From NCBI GenBank assembly GCA_021801235.1, contig JAJYYG010000045.1, forward strand, positions 62,001-126,000: 64,000 nt of DNA, read 5' to 3'. Source of the stretch: Actinomycetes bacterium (GTDB lineage: Bacteria > Actinomycetota > Acidimicrobiia > Acidimicrobiales > RAAP-2). This document shows positions 1 to 8,176 of the stretch, piece after piece. Made by a program: the position numbers and the translations under genes. Every line of letters starts with the position of its first letter. Position 1 is the first letter of the stretch. A model generated the notes under the pieces. It was not told the origin of the DNA and searched no databases. It saw only the letters and a program-made list of their open reading frames with translations.

Positions 1-1040
1 TGGGCGTCGTCGTCGTGGTACTGCACCGGGGGGGACTTCATGAAGTACGCGGAGGGTCCGAGGAGGGGACCGCCGATGCCACGGTCCAGCGCCAGCTTGG
101 CGCAGCGGACGGCGTCGATGATCACGCCCGCCGAGTTGGGGGAGTCCCAGACCTCCAGTTTCAGCTCGAGGTTCAACGGGACGTCGCCGAAGTTGCGCCC
201 CTCCATGCGGATATAGGCCCACTTGCGGTCGTTGAGCCAGGGGACGTGGTCGGAGGGCCCGATGTGGACGTCGTCGGCCGAGAGGACGCTGTCCTCGATC
301 TGGCTGGTGACCGCCTGGGTCTTCGATACCTTCTTGGACTCGAGCCGGCTCCGCTCGAGCATGTTCTTGAAGTCCATGTTCCCGCCCACGTTCAACTGGT
401 ACGTGTGGTCGAGCGCGAGCCCCCGGTCCTCGAAGAGCCGGGTGAGGATCCGGTGGACGATCGTCGAGCCGACCTGGCTCTTGATGTCGTCGCCCACGAT
501 CGGCAGGCCCGCGTCGGTGAATCGGCGGGCCCACTCGGGGTCGGAGGCGATGAACACCGGGATGGCGTTGACGAACCCGACCCCGGCCTCGAGGCAGGCT
601 GCCGCGTAGAACCGCTGCGCCTCTTCCGAGCCGACCGGCAGGTAGCTGACGAGGACGTCCGCCTGCGACGCCCGGAGCACCGCCGCCACGTCGACCGGCT
701 CCGCCGGCGACTCCTCGACCGTCTCGCGGTAGTACTTGCCGAACCCGTCGAGCGTGGGTCCGCGTTGGACGGTGACGCCGAGCTCCCCGACGGCGGCGAA
801 CCGGATGGTGTTGTTCTGCCCGGCGAAGATGGCCTTGCCCAGGTCGGTCCCGACCTTGGCGGCGTCGGCGTCGAAGGCGGCCACGAACTCGAGATCGCGC
901 ACGTGGTAGCCACCGAGCTCGACGTGCATGAGACCGGGGACGGTGTCCGACGGGTCCGCGTCTCGGTAGTACTCGACCCCCTGGATGAGGGAGCTGGCAC
1001 AGTTGCCGACCCCGGCGATAGCCACTCGGATGGTGTTCAT
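1..1040 (-). CDS. ino1: myo-inositol-1-phosphate synthase, 3' end cut by window edge
   Basis: Converts glucose 6-phosphate to inositol 1-phosphate with NAD, the first step towards phosphatidylinositol, mycothiol-type thiols and glycosylated lipids in actinobacteria; cytosolic. Reading the minus strand from the ATG at 1040 gives 346 residues with no stop before the window ends. The NAD-binding glycine loop GVGNCASS is at residues 10-17, GDDIKSQ at 183-189 and NVGGNMDF at 217-224, all typical of the actinobacterial Ino1 family (about 360 residues), so only a short C-terminus is missing. The start codon overlaps the stop of the upstream PadR gene (ATGA), so the two are translationally coupled and probably co-transcribed. 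Recognition is by family motifs and by the adjacent PadR gene, as in mycobacteria. Confidence 0.95.
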   Translation of the reverse strand, partial: MNTIRVAIAGVGNCASSLIQGVEYYRDADPSDTVPGLMHVELGGYHVRDLEFVAAFDADAAKVGTDLGKAIFAGQNNTIRFAAVGELGVTVQRGPTLDGFGKYYRETVEESPAEPVDVAAVLRASQADVLVSYLPVGSEEAQRFYAAACLEAGVGFVNAIPVFIASDPEWARRFTDAGLPIVGDDIKSQVGSTIVHRILTRLFEDRGLALDHTYQLNVGGNMDFKNMLERSRLESKKVSKTQAVTSQIEDSVLSADDVHIGPSDHVPWLNDRKWAYIRMEGRNFGDVPLNLELKLEVWDSPNSAGVIIDAVRCAKLALDRGIGGPLLGPSAYFMKSPPVQYHDDDA

Positions 1041-1744
1041 GGAACGGTTCCCTTCACGGTGTGGTCCTCCCCGTCGCGGCGGCGAGGACGGGTGTCGTCC
1101 GGTCGGACGACCGGGCCTGTCTGCTGTTGCTGTTGCTGCTCGAGCCGCTCGGACTCGATGAGCCGGTCGAGCCACGAGATGTCGTGCTCGGTGGTCTCCG
1201 TGCTGTGCTCGACCAGCGAGCGGGTGTAGCTGTCGAAGGCGGAGCCCGCCTCCACTCGAGCCCGGTCGGCGGCGAGCCGTCCGGCGAGCTGGGCCCGGCG
1301 CCGTTCGAGCAGCCCGAGTCGCGCCGGAGGGGCGAGATGACGGGCGAACGCCAGACGCAACCCGAAGCTGCGGGCGTCATCGGTGCCGGCCGGCTCGTCC
1401 GAGGCGAGCAGCTCCTCGAACTGCTTCCGGCCGAGATCGGTGATCCGGTAGACCTTGCGCGCCCGCTTCGTCCCCCGGGGCGTGCCGTCCCGGCGGGACC
1501 GGAACGCGGCCAGCTCACCGCCCAGGGAGCCGGTCGCCGGGACCGGCTCCGCGGACCGCCTCCCTGGCCCGGGCAGCTCGGAGCTGACGACGGCGCCTGC
1601 CGCCTCCAACCGGGCGAGCGCCGGGTAGAGCGAACCGAAGGAGATGTTGGCGAACAGGCCCAGGTCGTCACGGAGGCGCTTGCGGATCTCGTAACCGTGG
1701 AACTCGCGCTCCTGGAGGAGGCCGAGGATGGCCAGGTCGAGCAT
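1037..1744 (-). CDS. PadR-family transcriptional regulator
   Basis: A DNA-binding repressor of 235 residues. The winged-helix N-terminus starts [20 protein letters not shown], the usual opening of PadR proteins; the wing strand ([16 protein letters not shown]) follows near residue 100 after an arginine/glycine-rich insertion of roughly 40 residues. The C-terminal half is predicted helical, as in the PadR dimerisation domain, and ends with a run of six glutamines and a charged tail. I chose the ATG at 1744 because it begins exactly at the conserved fold; a GTG or ATG further upstream would add only proline/glycine-rich sequence. It overlaps ino1 by 4 bp. A paired GATATATC motif 72 bp upstream is a likely autoregulatory operator. 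The ligand is unknown. Confidence 0.9.
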   Translation of the reverse strand: MLDLAILGLLQEREFHGYEIRKRLRDDLGLFANISFGSLYPALARLEAAGAVVSSELPGPGRRSAEPVPATGSLGGELAAFRSRRDGTPRGTKRARKVYRITDLGRKQFEELLASDEPAGTDDARSFGLRLAFARHLAPPARLGLLERRRAQLAGRLAADRARVEAGSAFDSYTRSLVEHSTETTEHDISWLDRLIESERLEQQQQQQTGPVVRPDDTRPRRRDGEDHTVKGTVP

Positions 1745-1816
1745 CTCAGGAAGGCCCGGGCCCGGGCCGGCGCGAGGCAACCGTCAGCCTGTGTGTGAAC
1801 GTGTCCACGCAAGGAT

Positions 1817-1837
1817 GATATATCAACTCGATATATC
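1817..1837. promoter_or_regulatory. Candidate PadR operator: paired GATATATC boxes
   Basis: Two copies of the self-palindromic octamer GATATATC at 1817-1824 and 1830-1837, separated by AACTC, form a 21-bp near-palindrome in an AT-rich pocket of otherwise GC-rich DNA. It lies between the divergent PadR-ino1 operon and the DUF5318 gene. PadR proteins usually bind AT-rich inverted repeats upstream of their own gene. The assignment to this PadR protein is inference. Confidence 0.6.
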
Positions 1838-1966
1838 GACGCAACACTCATGGCCGCCCGCCCCGGTGGGTGATCGCGGAATCCGGGCCCGGCGGGAGGT
1901 CTCCCACCCGACCGGAGAACGGGTCCGGGAGGCGACCGACGTGGCGGAGGGGTTACCCTGACTGGC

Positions 1967-2422
1967 GTGAGCTTCCGCCCAGGAGCGCTCGAGGGTGCCC
2001 GGACATCCCCGACCGGAGGACGAGTCGAGTACCGCCTCGCCCGCAACGCCGTCGTCAGCGAGTTCCGCAAGGGCCGTCTCTCCAAGCTCGATGTGTGCGA
2101 TGCCCACTCGGAACTGATGCGGGCCGCGGAGCACCTCGGCTCGCCCGAGAGGGAGCCCTGCCCCATCTGCGAGGAGGAGGGGGGCCTGGTGACCGTGACG
2201 TTCGTCTTCGGGGCGCGCCTGCCCTCGGGCGGTCGGTGCGTCACCTCCCAGGCCGAGCTCGACCGCTACCGGCGCCGCAAGGATCCGGTGGTCTGCTACG
2301 TGATCGAGGTGTGCGCCCGCTGCCGGTGGAACCACCTGTTGCGGATGTACCCGTCGGGAGCCGGGGTCGAAGGGGCGGGCCGTCCGGCGACGGGCCGGAG
2401 GGCCGTGGCGCGCAAGGCGTGA
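1967..2422 (+). CDS. DUF5318 family protein, probable zinc-binding
   Basis: A 151-residue conserved actinobacterial protein of unknown function. Two cysteine pairs, CPIC at 65-68 and CARC at 116-119, look like a four-cysteine zinc site. The segment around residue 20, VEYRLARNAVVSEFRKGRLS, is the usual start of DUF5318 proteins; the first 18 residues here are an extension from the GTG at 1967, and no nearer start codon fits. In Mycobacterium the DUF5318 gene also sits between the ino1/PadR pair and the rpsF cluster, so the position supports the family call. It is transcribed away from PadR and towards panB. Confidence 0.75.
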   Translation: MSFRPGALEGARTSPTGGRVEYRLARNAVVSEFRKGRLSKLDVCDAHSELMRAAEHLGSPEREPCPICEEEGGLVTVTFVFGARLPSGGRCVTSQAELDRYRRRKDPVVCYVIEVCARCRWNHLLRMYPSGAGVEGAGRPATGRRAVARKA

Positions 2423-2544
2423 GGCGGCCGGCCCGCCGGACGACCCCGGGCTAGCCTGAGCCCCACCGTGGTCCCCGGGGTACCGGAGGATCCTTCCCGC
2501 CGGCAGCCCCCGGGCGCCGGACGGACGAACAGTGAGGAGCGCCC

Positions 2545-3360
2545 GTGCCCGATGTGCAACCCCTGCCGCCGACGGTCCCCGCGGTGCGGAGCCGGAAACG
2601 GCGGCTCGGAGCCGTCCCCCTGGTCATGGTGACCGCCTACGACGCCCCCGGCGCCCGGATCGCCGACGCTGCCGGCGTGGACCTGGTGCTGGTGGGCGAC
2701 TCGGTGGCGAACAACGTGCTCGGGTACGAGGACACCCTGCAGGTCACCGTGGCCGACATGGTCCATCACACGGCTGCCGTCGCCCGCGCCCACCCCAGGC
2801 CCCTGATCGTGGGCGACCTTCCCTGGCTCAGTTACCACGTCGACGTCGCGGACTCCGTGCGCAACGCGGCCTCCCTGATCCGGGCCGGTGCGGCCGCGGT
2901 CAAGCTCGAGGGCGGCCGCTCCCGGGCCGCGGTCATCGAGGCGCTGGTGTCGGCCGAGATCCCGGTGATGGGACACCTCGGCCTCACGCCCCAGTCGGTC
3001 CATGCGATGGGCGGGTACCGGGTGCAGGGCAGGGGCGCCGACGCCGGCGAGGCCCTGAAAGCGGACGCCCGGGCCGTCGCGGCCGCCGGGTGCTTCGCGG
3101 TCGTCCTCGAGGGGATCCCCCGGCAGCTGGCCAAGGAGGTCACCGACGAGCTCGACATCCCGACGATCGGGATCGGGGCCGGACCGGACTGTGACGGGCA
3201 GGTGCTGGTGCTGCACGACCTGCTCGGCGTCAACCCGTCGGTGCCCAAGTTCGTCCGCCGGTACGCCGAGCTGGCCGAGCTGGCCACCGCGGCGGTCGCC
3301 GCCTATGCATCCGACGTGCGGTCCGGGGAGTTCCCCAGCGATGCCGAGGCCTACCACTGA
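2545..3360 (+). CDS. panB: 3-methyl-2-oxobutanoate hydroxymethyltransferase
   Basis: Transfers a hydroxymethyl group from 5,10-methylene-tetrahydrofolate to 3-methyl-2-oxobutanoate to make ketopantoate, the first committed step of pantothenate (coenzyme A) synthesis. The 271 residues cover the full TIM-barrel family length. Visible are MVTAYDAPGA near residue 28, the metal and substrate loop VGDSVANNVLG at 50-60, KLEGG near 120, the HLGLTPQSV motif near 144 and GIGAGPDCDGQ near 210. The GTG start at 2545 follows a GAGGAG Shine-Dalgarno sequence. No panC or panD is nearby, so it stands alone between the DUF5318 gene and rpsF. Confidence 0.96.
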   Translation: MPDVQPLPPTVPAVRSRKRRLGAVPLVMVTAYDAPGARIADAAGVDLVLVGDSVANNVLGYEDTLQVTVADMVHHTAAVARAHPRPLIVGDLPWLSYHVDVADSVRNAASLIRAGAAAVKLEGGRSRAAVIEALVSAEIPVMGHLGLTPQSVHAMGGYRVQGRGADAGEALKADARAVAAAGCFAVVLEGIPRQLAKEVTDELDIPTIGIGAGPDCDGQVLVLHDLLGVNPSVPKFVRRYAELAELATAAVAAYASDVRSGEFPSDAEAYH

Positions 3361-3418
3361 CCCGGCTAGTGTGGTTGGGTCGATCCGGGCCGGACACGTT
3401 CCCGCCCGGTGCCGACCT

Positions 3419-3455
3419 GCCCCGCGCCGCGGGGCTCGGGTGGAGTGTCACCCGA
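3419..3455 (+). promoter_or_regulatory. Two tandem RNA hairpins in the rpsF leader
   Basis: The first hairpin is GCCCCGC-GCC-GCGGGGC at 3419-3435 (7-bp perfect stem). The second is TCGGGTG-GAGTGT-CACCCGA at 3436-3455 (7-bp perfect stem, 6-nt loop). They abut and end just before the strong Shine-Dalgarno of rpsF (AGGGAGGT at 3461-3468). The first could terminate panB but lacks a T tract. The second could be an autoregulatory site for the S6:S18 complex, known in other bacteria in rpsF leaders; that role is inference. Confidence 0.5.
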
Positions 3456-3477
3456 TCCAGAGGGAGGTGAGCCGCCG

Positions 3478-3813
3478 ATGCGGCCCTACGAGACAATGGT
3501 GATCTTCGACGCCGGTGCCGACGAGGCCTCGGTCAACGGGGTCCTCGACCGGGCCCTCGGGGCCCTCAAGGCAAAAGGCGGGGTGCCCGGCCGGGTGGAG
3601 CGCTGGGGCCGGCGGACCTTCGCCTACGAGGTCCAGCACAAGCGGGAGGGCTACTACGTGATCATCGAGATCACCTCCGAGCCGCCCGCCGTCGCCGACA
3701 TGGAGCGGGTGTTCGTCCTCGCCGATGAAGTGCTGCGCCACAAGGTGATGCGGCTCCCGGACAAGGTGGCCGGCCGCCGGATCGAGGCCGCCGCCGCGGC
3801 CAAGGAGGGTTGA
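3478..3813 (+). CDS. rpsF: 30S ribosomal protein S6
   Basis: Component of the small ribosomal subunit platform, where it forms a heterodimer with S18. The 111 residues begin [11 protein letters not shown] and show the S6 ferredoxin-like core, with [21 protein letters not shown] in the middle and [11 protein letters not shown] near the end. The ATG at 3478 is preceded at good spacing by AGGGAGGT. It opens the conserved rpsF-ssb-rpsR-rplI cluster; ssb starts 2 bp after its stop. Confidence 0.97.
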   Translation: MRPYETMVIFDAGADEASVNGVLDRALGALKAKGGVPGRVERWGRRTFAYEVQHKREGYYVIIEITSEPPAVADMERVFVLADEVLRHKVMRLPDKVAGRRIEAAAAAKEG

Positions 3814-3815
3814 CC

Positions 3816-4289
3816 ATGCCGCCCGGCAACTCCGTGACCCTCGTCGGGAACATCACCCGGGATCCCGAGCTCCGGTTCACCAACACCGGTCAGGCCACCG
3901 CCAGCTTCGGCTTGGCGGTGAACCGGCGGTGGCAGAACCGTCAGACCCAGGAGTGGGAGGAGGCCACCTCCTTCTTCGACGTGGTCTGTTGGCGCGAGAT
4001 GGCCGAGAACGCGGCCGAGAGCCTCACCCGCGGCGCGCGGGTGATCGTGACGGGCCGTCTCGACCAGCGCAGCTGGGAGACCCCCGAGGGGGACAAGCGG
4101 TCGAAGGTGGAGATCGTCGCCGAGGAGATCGGCCCGAGCATCCGGTGGGCGACCGCGCAGGTGACGAAGAACGAGCGGCGCACGCCCGGCGAGGGCGGCG
4201 GGAGCACGGGCGGCGGCGCCCCGCAGGTGGCGTCGAGCCGTCCGGCGGCCGAGCCGGCCGGCTACGGATACAGCGAGGAGCCTTTCTAG
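3816..4289 (+). CDS. ssb: single-stranded DNA-binding protein
   Basis: Coats single-stranded DNA during replication, repair and recombination, and recruits partner enzymes through its C-terminal tip. Of 157 residues, about 1-108 form the OB fold (starting [18 protein letters not shown]). A glycine-rich linker of about 40 residues follows, then the acidic tip SEEPF, a variant of the usual DDIPF. The ATG at 3816 has AAGGAGG seven bases upstream, better than the TTG at 3810 that overlaps the rpsF stop. Its TAG stop shares one base with the rpsR GTG start. Confidence 0.96.
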   Translation: MPPGNSVTLVGNITRDPELRFTNTGQATASFGLAVNRRWQNRQTQEWEEATSFFDVVCWREMAENAAESLTRGARVIVTGRLDQRSWETPEGDKRSKVEIVAEEIGPSIRWATAQVTKNERRTPGEGGGSTGGGAPQVASSRPAAEPAGYGYSEEPF

Positions 4290-4798
4290 TGGGACGGAAC
4301 AACGATCGAGGGAACAGCGGTTCCGGCAACAGCCGCCGGGTCCCGAAGGACACCGGCCGCCGGGTGAAGAAGAAGCCCTGCGCGCTGTGCAAGGACCGGA
4401 TCGAGTGGGTGGACTACAAGGACCTGGGTCTGCTCCGCAAGTACATGAGCGACCGGGGGAAGATCCGCGCCCGGCGGGTCTCGGGCAACTGCGCCCAGCA
4501 TCAGCGGGATGTGGCCATGGCCATCAAGACGGCTCGCGAGCTGGTGCTGCTGCCCTACACCCAGCGGACGACCACCGAGCGCCCGGGCGGCCGCGGCGGC
4601 CGCGGCAGGGAAGGCGGCTTCGGCGGTGGATCGTCCGGCTCCGGCCGCGGGAGACCGCGCCCGGACGGGGACGAGGGCGGCGGCCTCGCCGCCTCGTCGG
4701 GCTCCATGCCCGTCGAGACGGTGGTCGCCGAGACGGTGGCGGTCGTGGACGGTGTGGTCGTCGCCGAAGAGGTCGTCGTGGCCGAGGGCGAGGCCTGA
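4289..4798 (+). CDS. rpsR: 30S ribosomal protein S18 with a long C-terminal extension
   Basis: Small-subunit protein that pairs with S6. The S18 core occupies about residues 1-97 of 169 and includes the zinc-type pattern CALC (31-34) with C68 and H71, the form that keeps its zinc ligands. S18 is normally 75-90 residues. Here about 72 extra residues follow: a glycine/arginine-rich stretch (98-125), then an acidic valine/glutamate-rich stretch ending VVVAEGEA. The GTG start at 4289 overlaps the ssb stop by one base, and rplI starts one base after its stop, so the frame is constrained on both sides. The extension could be a genuine lineage trait or an unusually late stop codon. Confidence 0.93.
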   Translation: MGRNNDRGNSGSGNSRRVPKDTGRRVKKKPCALCKDRIEWVDYKDLGLLRKYMSDRGKIRARRVSGNCAQHQRDVAMAIKTARELVLLPYTQRTTTERPGGRGGRGREGGFGGGSSGSGRGRPRPDGDEGGGLAASSGSMPVETVVAETVAVVDGVVVAEEVVVAEGEA

Positions 4799-4799
4799 G

Positions 4800-5261
4800 A
4801 TGCCCGGAGTGAAGGTGCTGCTGCGCAGCGACGTCGAGGGGGTCGGCAAGCGGGGGGACATCATCGACGTGTCGGGCGGGTTCGCCCGCAACCACCTGTT
4901 GCCCGCCGGGAAGGCGATCCTGGCCTCCCCGGGGCTCGAGTCGCAGGCAGCGTCCATGCGGCGGTCCCGGGACCTCCGGGACGCGCGTGACCGCGAGTCG
5001 TCGGAGACGGTGGCCCGGACACTGGTGGGCAACGTCGTCGCCATGCCTGTGCGCGCCGGCTCGGGGGGGAAGCTGTTCGGTTCGGTGTCGGCTGCGGACA
5101 TCGTCCGGGCGGTGGAGGCGCAGACCGGCGCGGTGGTCGACCGGAAGGACCTCGTGTTGGACGAGCCGATCAAGGTCGTCGGGGTCCACAACGTCCGCGT
5201 CGAGTTGGTCGGCGGCGTCATCTTCGAGCTGACCGTCGACGTCATGGCCGAGGAGGCCTGA
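4800..5261 (+). CDS. rplI: 50S ribosomal protein L9
   Basis: Binds 23S rRNA at the base of the L1 stalk and influences reading-frame maintenance. The 153 residues match the family length: an N-terminal RNA-binding domain MPGVKVLLRSDVEGVGKRGD followed by SGGFARNHLLP, a long connecting helix around residues 40-75, and a C-terminal domain with GKLFGSVSAADI. The ATG at 4800 follows the rpsR stop by one base. Last gene of the ribosomal operon; a 380-bp gap follows before dnaB. Confidence 0.97.
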   Translation: MPGVKVLLRSDVEGVGKRGDIIDVSGGFARNHLLPAGKAILASPGLESQAASMRRSRDLRDARDRESSETVARTLVGNVVAMPVRAGSGGKLFGSVSAADIVRAVEAQTGAVVDRKDLVLDEPIKVVGVHNVRVELVGGVIFELTVDVMAEEA

Positions 5262-5641
5262 GCCCGGGGAGCACGCCGGGCGCATCCCTGCGGGGGCGCG
5301 TCCGGCGGGGTCCGGCGGGGTCCGGCGGGGTCCGCCCCGGATCCGGACGGCCGGTCGGGTCCGCCCCCTCGGTGGCCCGGCGTGGCACCCTGGGCGGCGT
5401 GACAGCTCGGTCGGCGTGGTCGCGACGTCCCGGCCGCGGTGCGGACCCGGGTTTCCGGGGAGTCCCGTGCCGGGGGTCACACCCGGGGGTCACGATGGTG
5501 AAGATGCAAGGTCGTCCACACCCGGTCCGACTTGTCCACGGGCCTTCCACACCTCGGGTCGGCCGTGTCCCCAGTCAGGGGTGCCATTTCCCCAACAAGA
5601 GACTCTGTCGCTCCACAGGGCGATCCGGGCAAGGTTGACGG
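5262..5641. other. Gene-free spacer before dnaB: decamer repeat and DnaA-box-like sites
   Basis: The spacer has no convincing gene. At 5301-5330 there are three exact tandem copies of TCCGGCGGGG. At 5476-5495 CCGGGGGTCAC occurs twice, close together. From 5512 to 5617 four sequences resemble the actinobacterial DnaA box TTGTCCACA: TCGTCCACA (5512-5520), TTGTCCACG (5532-5540), CCTTCCACA (5543-5551) and CGCTCCACA (5609-5617). The first two differ at one base. A promoter for dnaB must lie here, but I cannot place it. Confidence 0.5.
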
Positions 5642-7039
5642 GTGGTCCAGGCCTTCGACGAAACCCGCCCGAGACATCTCGCGGCCGCCCCCGGCGGGGC
5701 GGTCGGACAGAGGATGCCGGCCGGGCGCATCCCTCCCCACAACCTCGACGCGGAGGAGTCGCTCCTCGGCGCGATGCTCCTCTCCCGCGACGCCATCGCC
5801 ACGGCCATGGAGACCTGCAAGGCGGAGGACTTCTACAAGCTCTCCCACGGGCACATCTTCACCGCCATCACCTCTCTCTACGGCCAGGGCGAGCCCGCCG
5901 ACTGGGTGACGGTCACCGAGGAGCTCCGCCGCCGCGACCTCCTGGACCAGATCGGCGATCCCTCGGTGTTCGTCTCGTTGCAGGCGAACACCCCGTCGCC
6001 CGGCAACGCGGAGTACTACGCGAGGATCATCGAGGAGCATGCCCTGCTCCGCCGCCTGGTGGGGGTGGCCGGTGAGATCACCGAGCTGGGGTACAGCCTC
6101 CCCGAGAACGTGTCGGACGTGCTGGACAAGGCGGAGAGCCTGGTGTTCGACGTGGCGCAGCGCCGGGTCGCAGACACGATGACCCCGCTCAAAGAGCTGC
6201 TCGGCCTCGGCCTCGACCACCTCGAGCATCTCTACAGCCGCGGTGAGGACATCACCGGTCTCGCCACCGGGTACGCCGAGCTCGACGAGCTGCTTGCGGG
6301 GCTGCAACCCTCCAATCTGGTCGTGGTCGGGGCCAGGCCGGCCATGGGGAAGACCAGCTTCGCCCTGGGGATGGTGGCCAACGCCGGCGTGCGGCTGCAC
6401 AAGCCGGTGCTGCTGTTCTCACTCGAGATGAGCCACCTCGAGCTGACCCAGCGGCTGCTGTCCTCGGAGGCGCGGGTCGACGCCACCCGGATGCGGACGG
6501 GCAAGCTCCACGAGGCCGACTGGGAGAAGATCGGCCGGGCCATCAGCCGGATGAACGAGGCGCCCATCTTCATCGACGACAATCCGAACCTCACCGTGAT
6601 GGACATCCGGGCCCGGGCCCGGCGGCTGAAGAGCAGGGAAGGGCTCAGCCTGGTCGTCGTCGACTACCTCCAGCTGATGACCGGTCGGCACGGGGCGGAG
6701 AACCGTCAGGTCGAGGTGTCGGAGATCAGCCGCGGCCTGAAGATCCTCGCCCGCGAGCTCGAGGTTCCGGTGGTGGCGCTGTCCCAGCTCTCCCGTGGGC
6801 TCGAGATGCGGCAAGACAAGCGACCGATGCTCGCCGACCTGCGCGAGTCGGGCTCCATCGAGCAGGATGCCGACGTCGTCCTGTTCCTCTACCGCGACGA
6901 GGTCTACAACCCCGATGCGGCGGAGACGGCCGGGATGGCGGAGGTGATCCTGGCCAAGCACCGCAACGGTCCCACCGGAGTCGCCCGCCTGGCCTTCCTC
7001 GGCCAGTACGCGCGCTTCGACAACATGGCCCGCATGTGA
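5642..7039 (+). CDS. dnaB: replicative DNA helicase
   Basis: Hexameric 5'-3' helicase that unwinds DNA at the replication fork. The 465 residues show the N-terminal primase-interaction domain (about 30-135, beginning PPHNLDAEESLLGAML) and the RecA-like motor. The Walker A motif GARPAMGKTS is at 230-239, LFSLEMS near 260, and Walker B VVVDYLQLM near 338-346; RESGSIEQDADVVLFLYR lies near 400. No intein interrupts it, unlike several mycobacterial dnaB genes. The GTG at 5642 is the start with the longest plausible N-terminus; a later ATG at residue 25 also precedes the conserved region. Confidence 0.97.
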   Translation: MVQAFDETRPRHLAAAPGGAVGQRMPAGRIPPHNLDAEESLLGAMLLSRDAIATAMETCKAEDFYKLSHGHIFTAITSLYGQGEPADWVTVTEELRRRDLLDQIGDPSVFVSLQANTPSPGNAEYYARIIEEHALLRRLVGVAGEITELGYSLPENVSDVLDKAESLVFDVAQRRVADTMTPLKELLGLGLDHLEHLYSRGEDITGLATGYAELDELLAGLQPSNLVVVGARPAMGKTSFALGMVANAGVRLHKPVLLFSLEMSHLELTQRLLSSEARVDATRMRTGKLHEADWEKIGRAISRMNEAPIFIDDNPNLTVMDIRARARRLKSREGLSLVVVDYLQLMTGRHGAENRQVEVSEISRGLKILARELEVPVVALSQLSRGLEMRQDKRPMLADLRESGSIEQDADVVLFLYRDEVYNPDAAETAGMAEVILAKHRNGPTGVARLAFLGQYARFDNMARM

Positions 7040-7055
7040 CCGTGGAGACCCGCCG

Positions 7056-7523
7056 GTGATGTCCGGAGCGGGTCCGGGCCTCGTGGACGCGGTCGGCGCG
7101 GGCATGGGCGCGGGCATCGCGGTCCTGGTCGTGCTCTACCTCGCGGTGATCGTCGGTTCGCTGGTGATGCTCATCGTGGCCCTGGTCGACATCGTCCGGC
7201 GCCCCGAGTGGCAGTGGAAGCTCGCCGGCCAGGAGAAGGTCCTGTGGCTGTTGCTGGTCATCCTGGTCAACCTGTTCGCCATCCCGTCGTTGATCTACTG
7301 GTTCCGGATCCGGCCGAAGCTGATCGCGGTGGAGCGGGCCGCGGCGGACGGGCGCTACGGGCCCGGGCACCTCACCTACGGGGGATGGGAGCCCGGGCCG
7401 CCGCCCGCGGCGCCCTACGCCGTCCCGCCGGGATGGTTTCTCGACCCCGCGGGGAACGGGCGGCTCCGGTGGTGGGACGGGCTGCGCTGGACGGAGCACA
7501 CCTCGGGGCCCGTACCCCGCTGA
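7056..7523 (+). CDS. Two-helix membrane protein with C-terminal DUF2510 domain
   Basis: A 155-residue protein. Two strongly hydrophobic segments (about residues 18-48 and 62-86) and the motif RPEWQW/LVNLFAIPSLIYW between and after them resemble the phospholipase D nuclease N-terminal (PLDc_N) membrane module. The C-terminus PPGWFLDPAGNGRLRWWDGLRWTEHT is a classic DUF2510 domain, common in actinobacterial membrane proteins. No catalytic nuclease motif is present. It follows dnaB by 16 bp and may share its transcript. Function unknown. Confidence 0.75.
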   Translation: MMSGAGPGLVDAVGAGMGAGIAVLVVLYLAVIVGSLVMLIVALVDIVRRPEWQWKLAGQEKVLWLLLVILVNLFAIPSLIYWFRIRPKLIAVERAAADGRYGPGHLTYGGWEPGPPPAAPYAVPPGWFLDPAGNGRLRWWDGLRWTEHTSGPVPR

Positions 7524-7559
7524 GCCCTTCCGTCACCGGGCCCCGTCGGCCAGGGACGC

Positions 7560-8027
7560 TCAGGCGCCCGGCGCCGGGCAGTGGGGGGCGCGGGCGATGG
7601 CGGTGAGGATCGACTCGATGGCGGTGTCCTGGGCCTCGAGGTGCGCCTGGATCTGCAGTGCCTCGTGGAGGACGGCGTCGGCGTCGTTGTAGGTCGCCTC
7701 GGCGCGCTTGTCCGAGGCCGCGCTCTGGATGTTCTGGCCGACGATGATGATCGAGAGCAGCACCAGTTGGAGAAACGTCTGGGCGATCCACGAGATGATG
7801 GCGGCGGTCCCCGCCTTCAGCGCGTCGGGGAGGCTGATGAGAGCGATGACGGCGAAGATGTAGGCGCACCACATGGTGCCGACACCGTCGGTGATCTTGA
7901 CAGCCAACCACGAGTTGGCGCGGGTCAGCGTCCCGTCCCGGGGGAGCTGGTCGCGGACCTTGGGCGGTCCCTCGGCCTTCCGTTCGGAGATGCGGGGGTG
8001 GGGAACGTGGGTGAACAGGGTGGACAT
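7560..8027 (-). CDS. Conserved small membrane protein, DUF1003-like topology
   Basis: A 155-residue protein with an N-terminal soluble part, two hydrophobic helices (about 55-75 and 85-105) and a C-terminal amphipathic helix rich in Ala, Glu and Gln. The core, WIAQTFLQLVLLSIIIVGQN, followed by a charged segment with SDKRAEATYNDADAVLHEALQIQ, recalls a widespread family of uncharacterised bacterial membrane proteins with DUF1003-like layout; exact family membership is uncertain. The start was taken at the ATG at 8027 (MSTLFTHVPHP), since further upstream sequence is low-complexity and runs into a tandem repeat. Confidence 0.65.
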   Translation of the reverse strand: MSTLFTHVPHPRISERKAEGPPKVRDQLPRDGTLTRANSWLAVKITDGVGTMWCAYIFAVIALISLPDALKAGTAAIISWIAQTFLQLVLLSIIIVGQNIQSAASDKRAEATYNDADAVLHEALQIQAHLEAQDTAIESILTAIARAPHCPAPGA

Positions 8028-8116
8028 GGGGGCGATCATCTCACCAGCGGCGTCCGGGTGCCCGGATGTGCGGATCTCCGCGTCCACCACCACCGACGTC
8101 GACGACCGCGCCCACG

Positions 8117-8164
8117 CGCGCCCACGACCGGCCGCGCCCACGACCGGCCGCGCCCACGACCGGC
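8117..8164. repeat. Three tandem copies of a 16-bp unit
   Basis: CGCGCCCACGACCGGC is repeated exactly at 8117-8132, 8133-8148 and 8149-8164, ending 12 bp before the methyltransferase start. It lies in the divergent promoter region shared with the small membrane protein gene. No function is evident; it could be slippage or a regulator-binding array. Confidence 0.85.
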
Positions 8165-8176
8165 CATACTGGTGGC

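Noticed and set aside
1123-1143. Polyglutamine expansion in the PadR protein as a functional signal
   Set aside because: Six glutamines encoded by mixed CAG/CAA codons in a disordered tail are short and common; no evidence of variable length.
5512-5617. Origin of replication
   Set aside because: The DnaA-like boxes are few and imperfect, there is no AT-rich unwinding element, and dnaA/dnaN are absent; oriC is expected elsewhere.
5642-7039. Intein in dnaB
   Set aside because: The helicase reads through all motifs at normal length without insertion.
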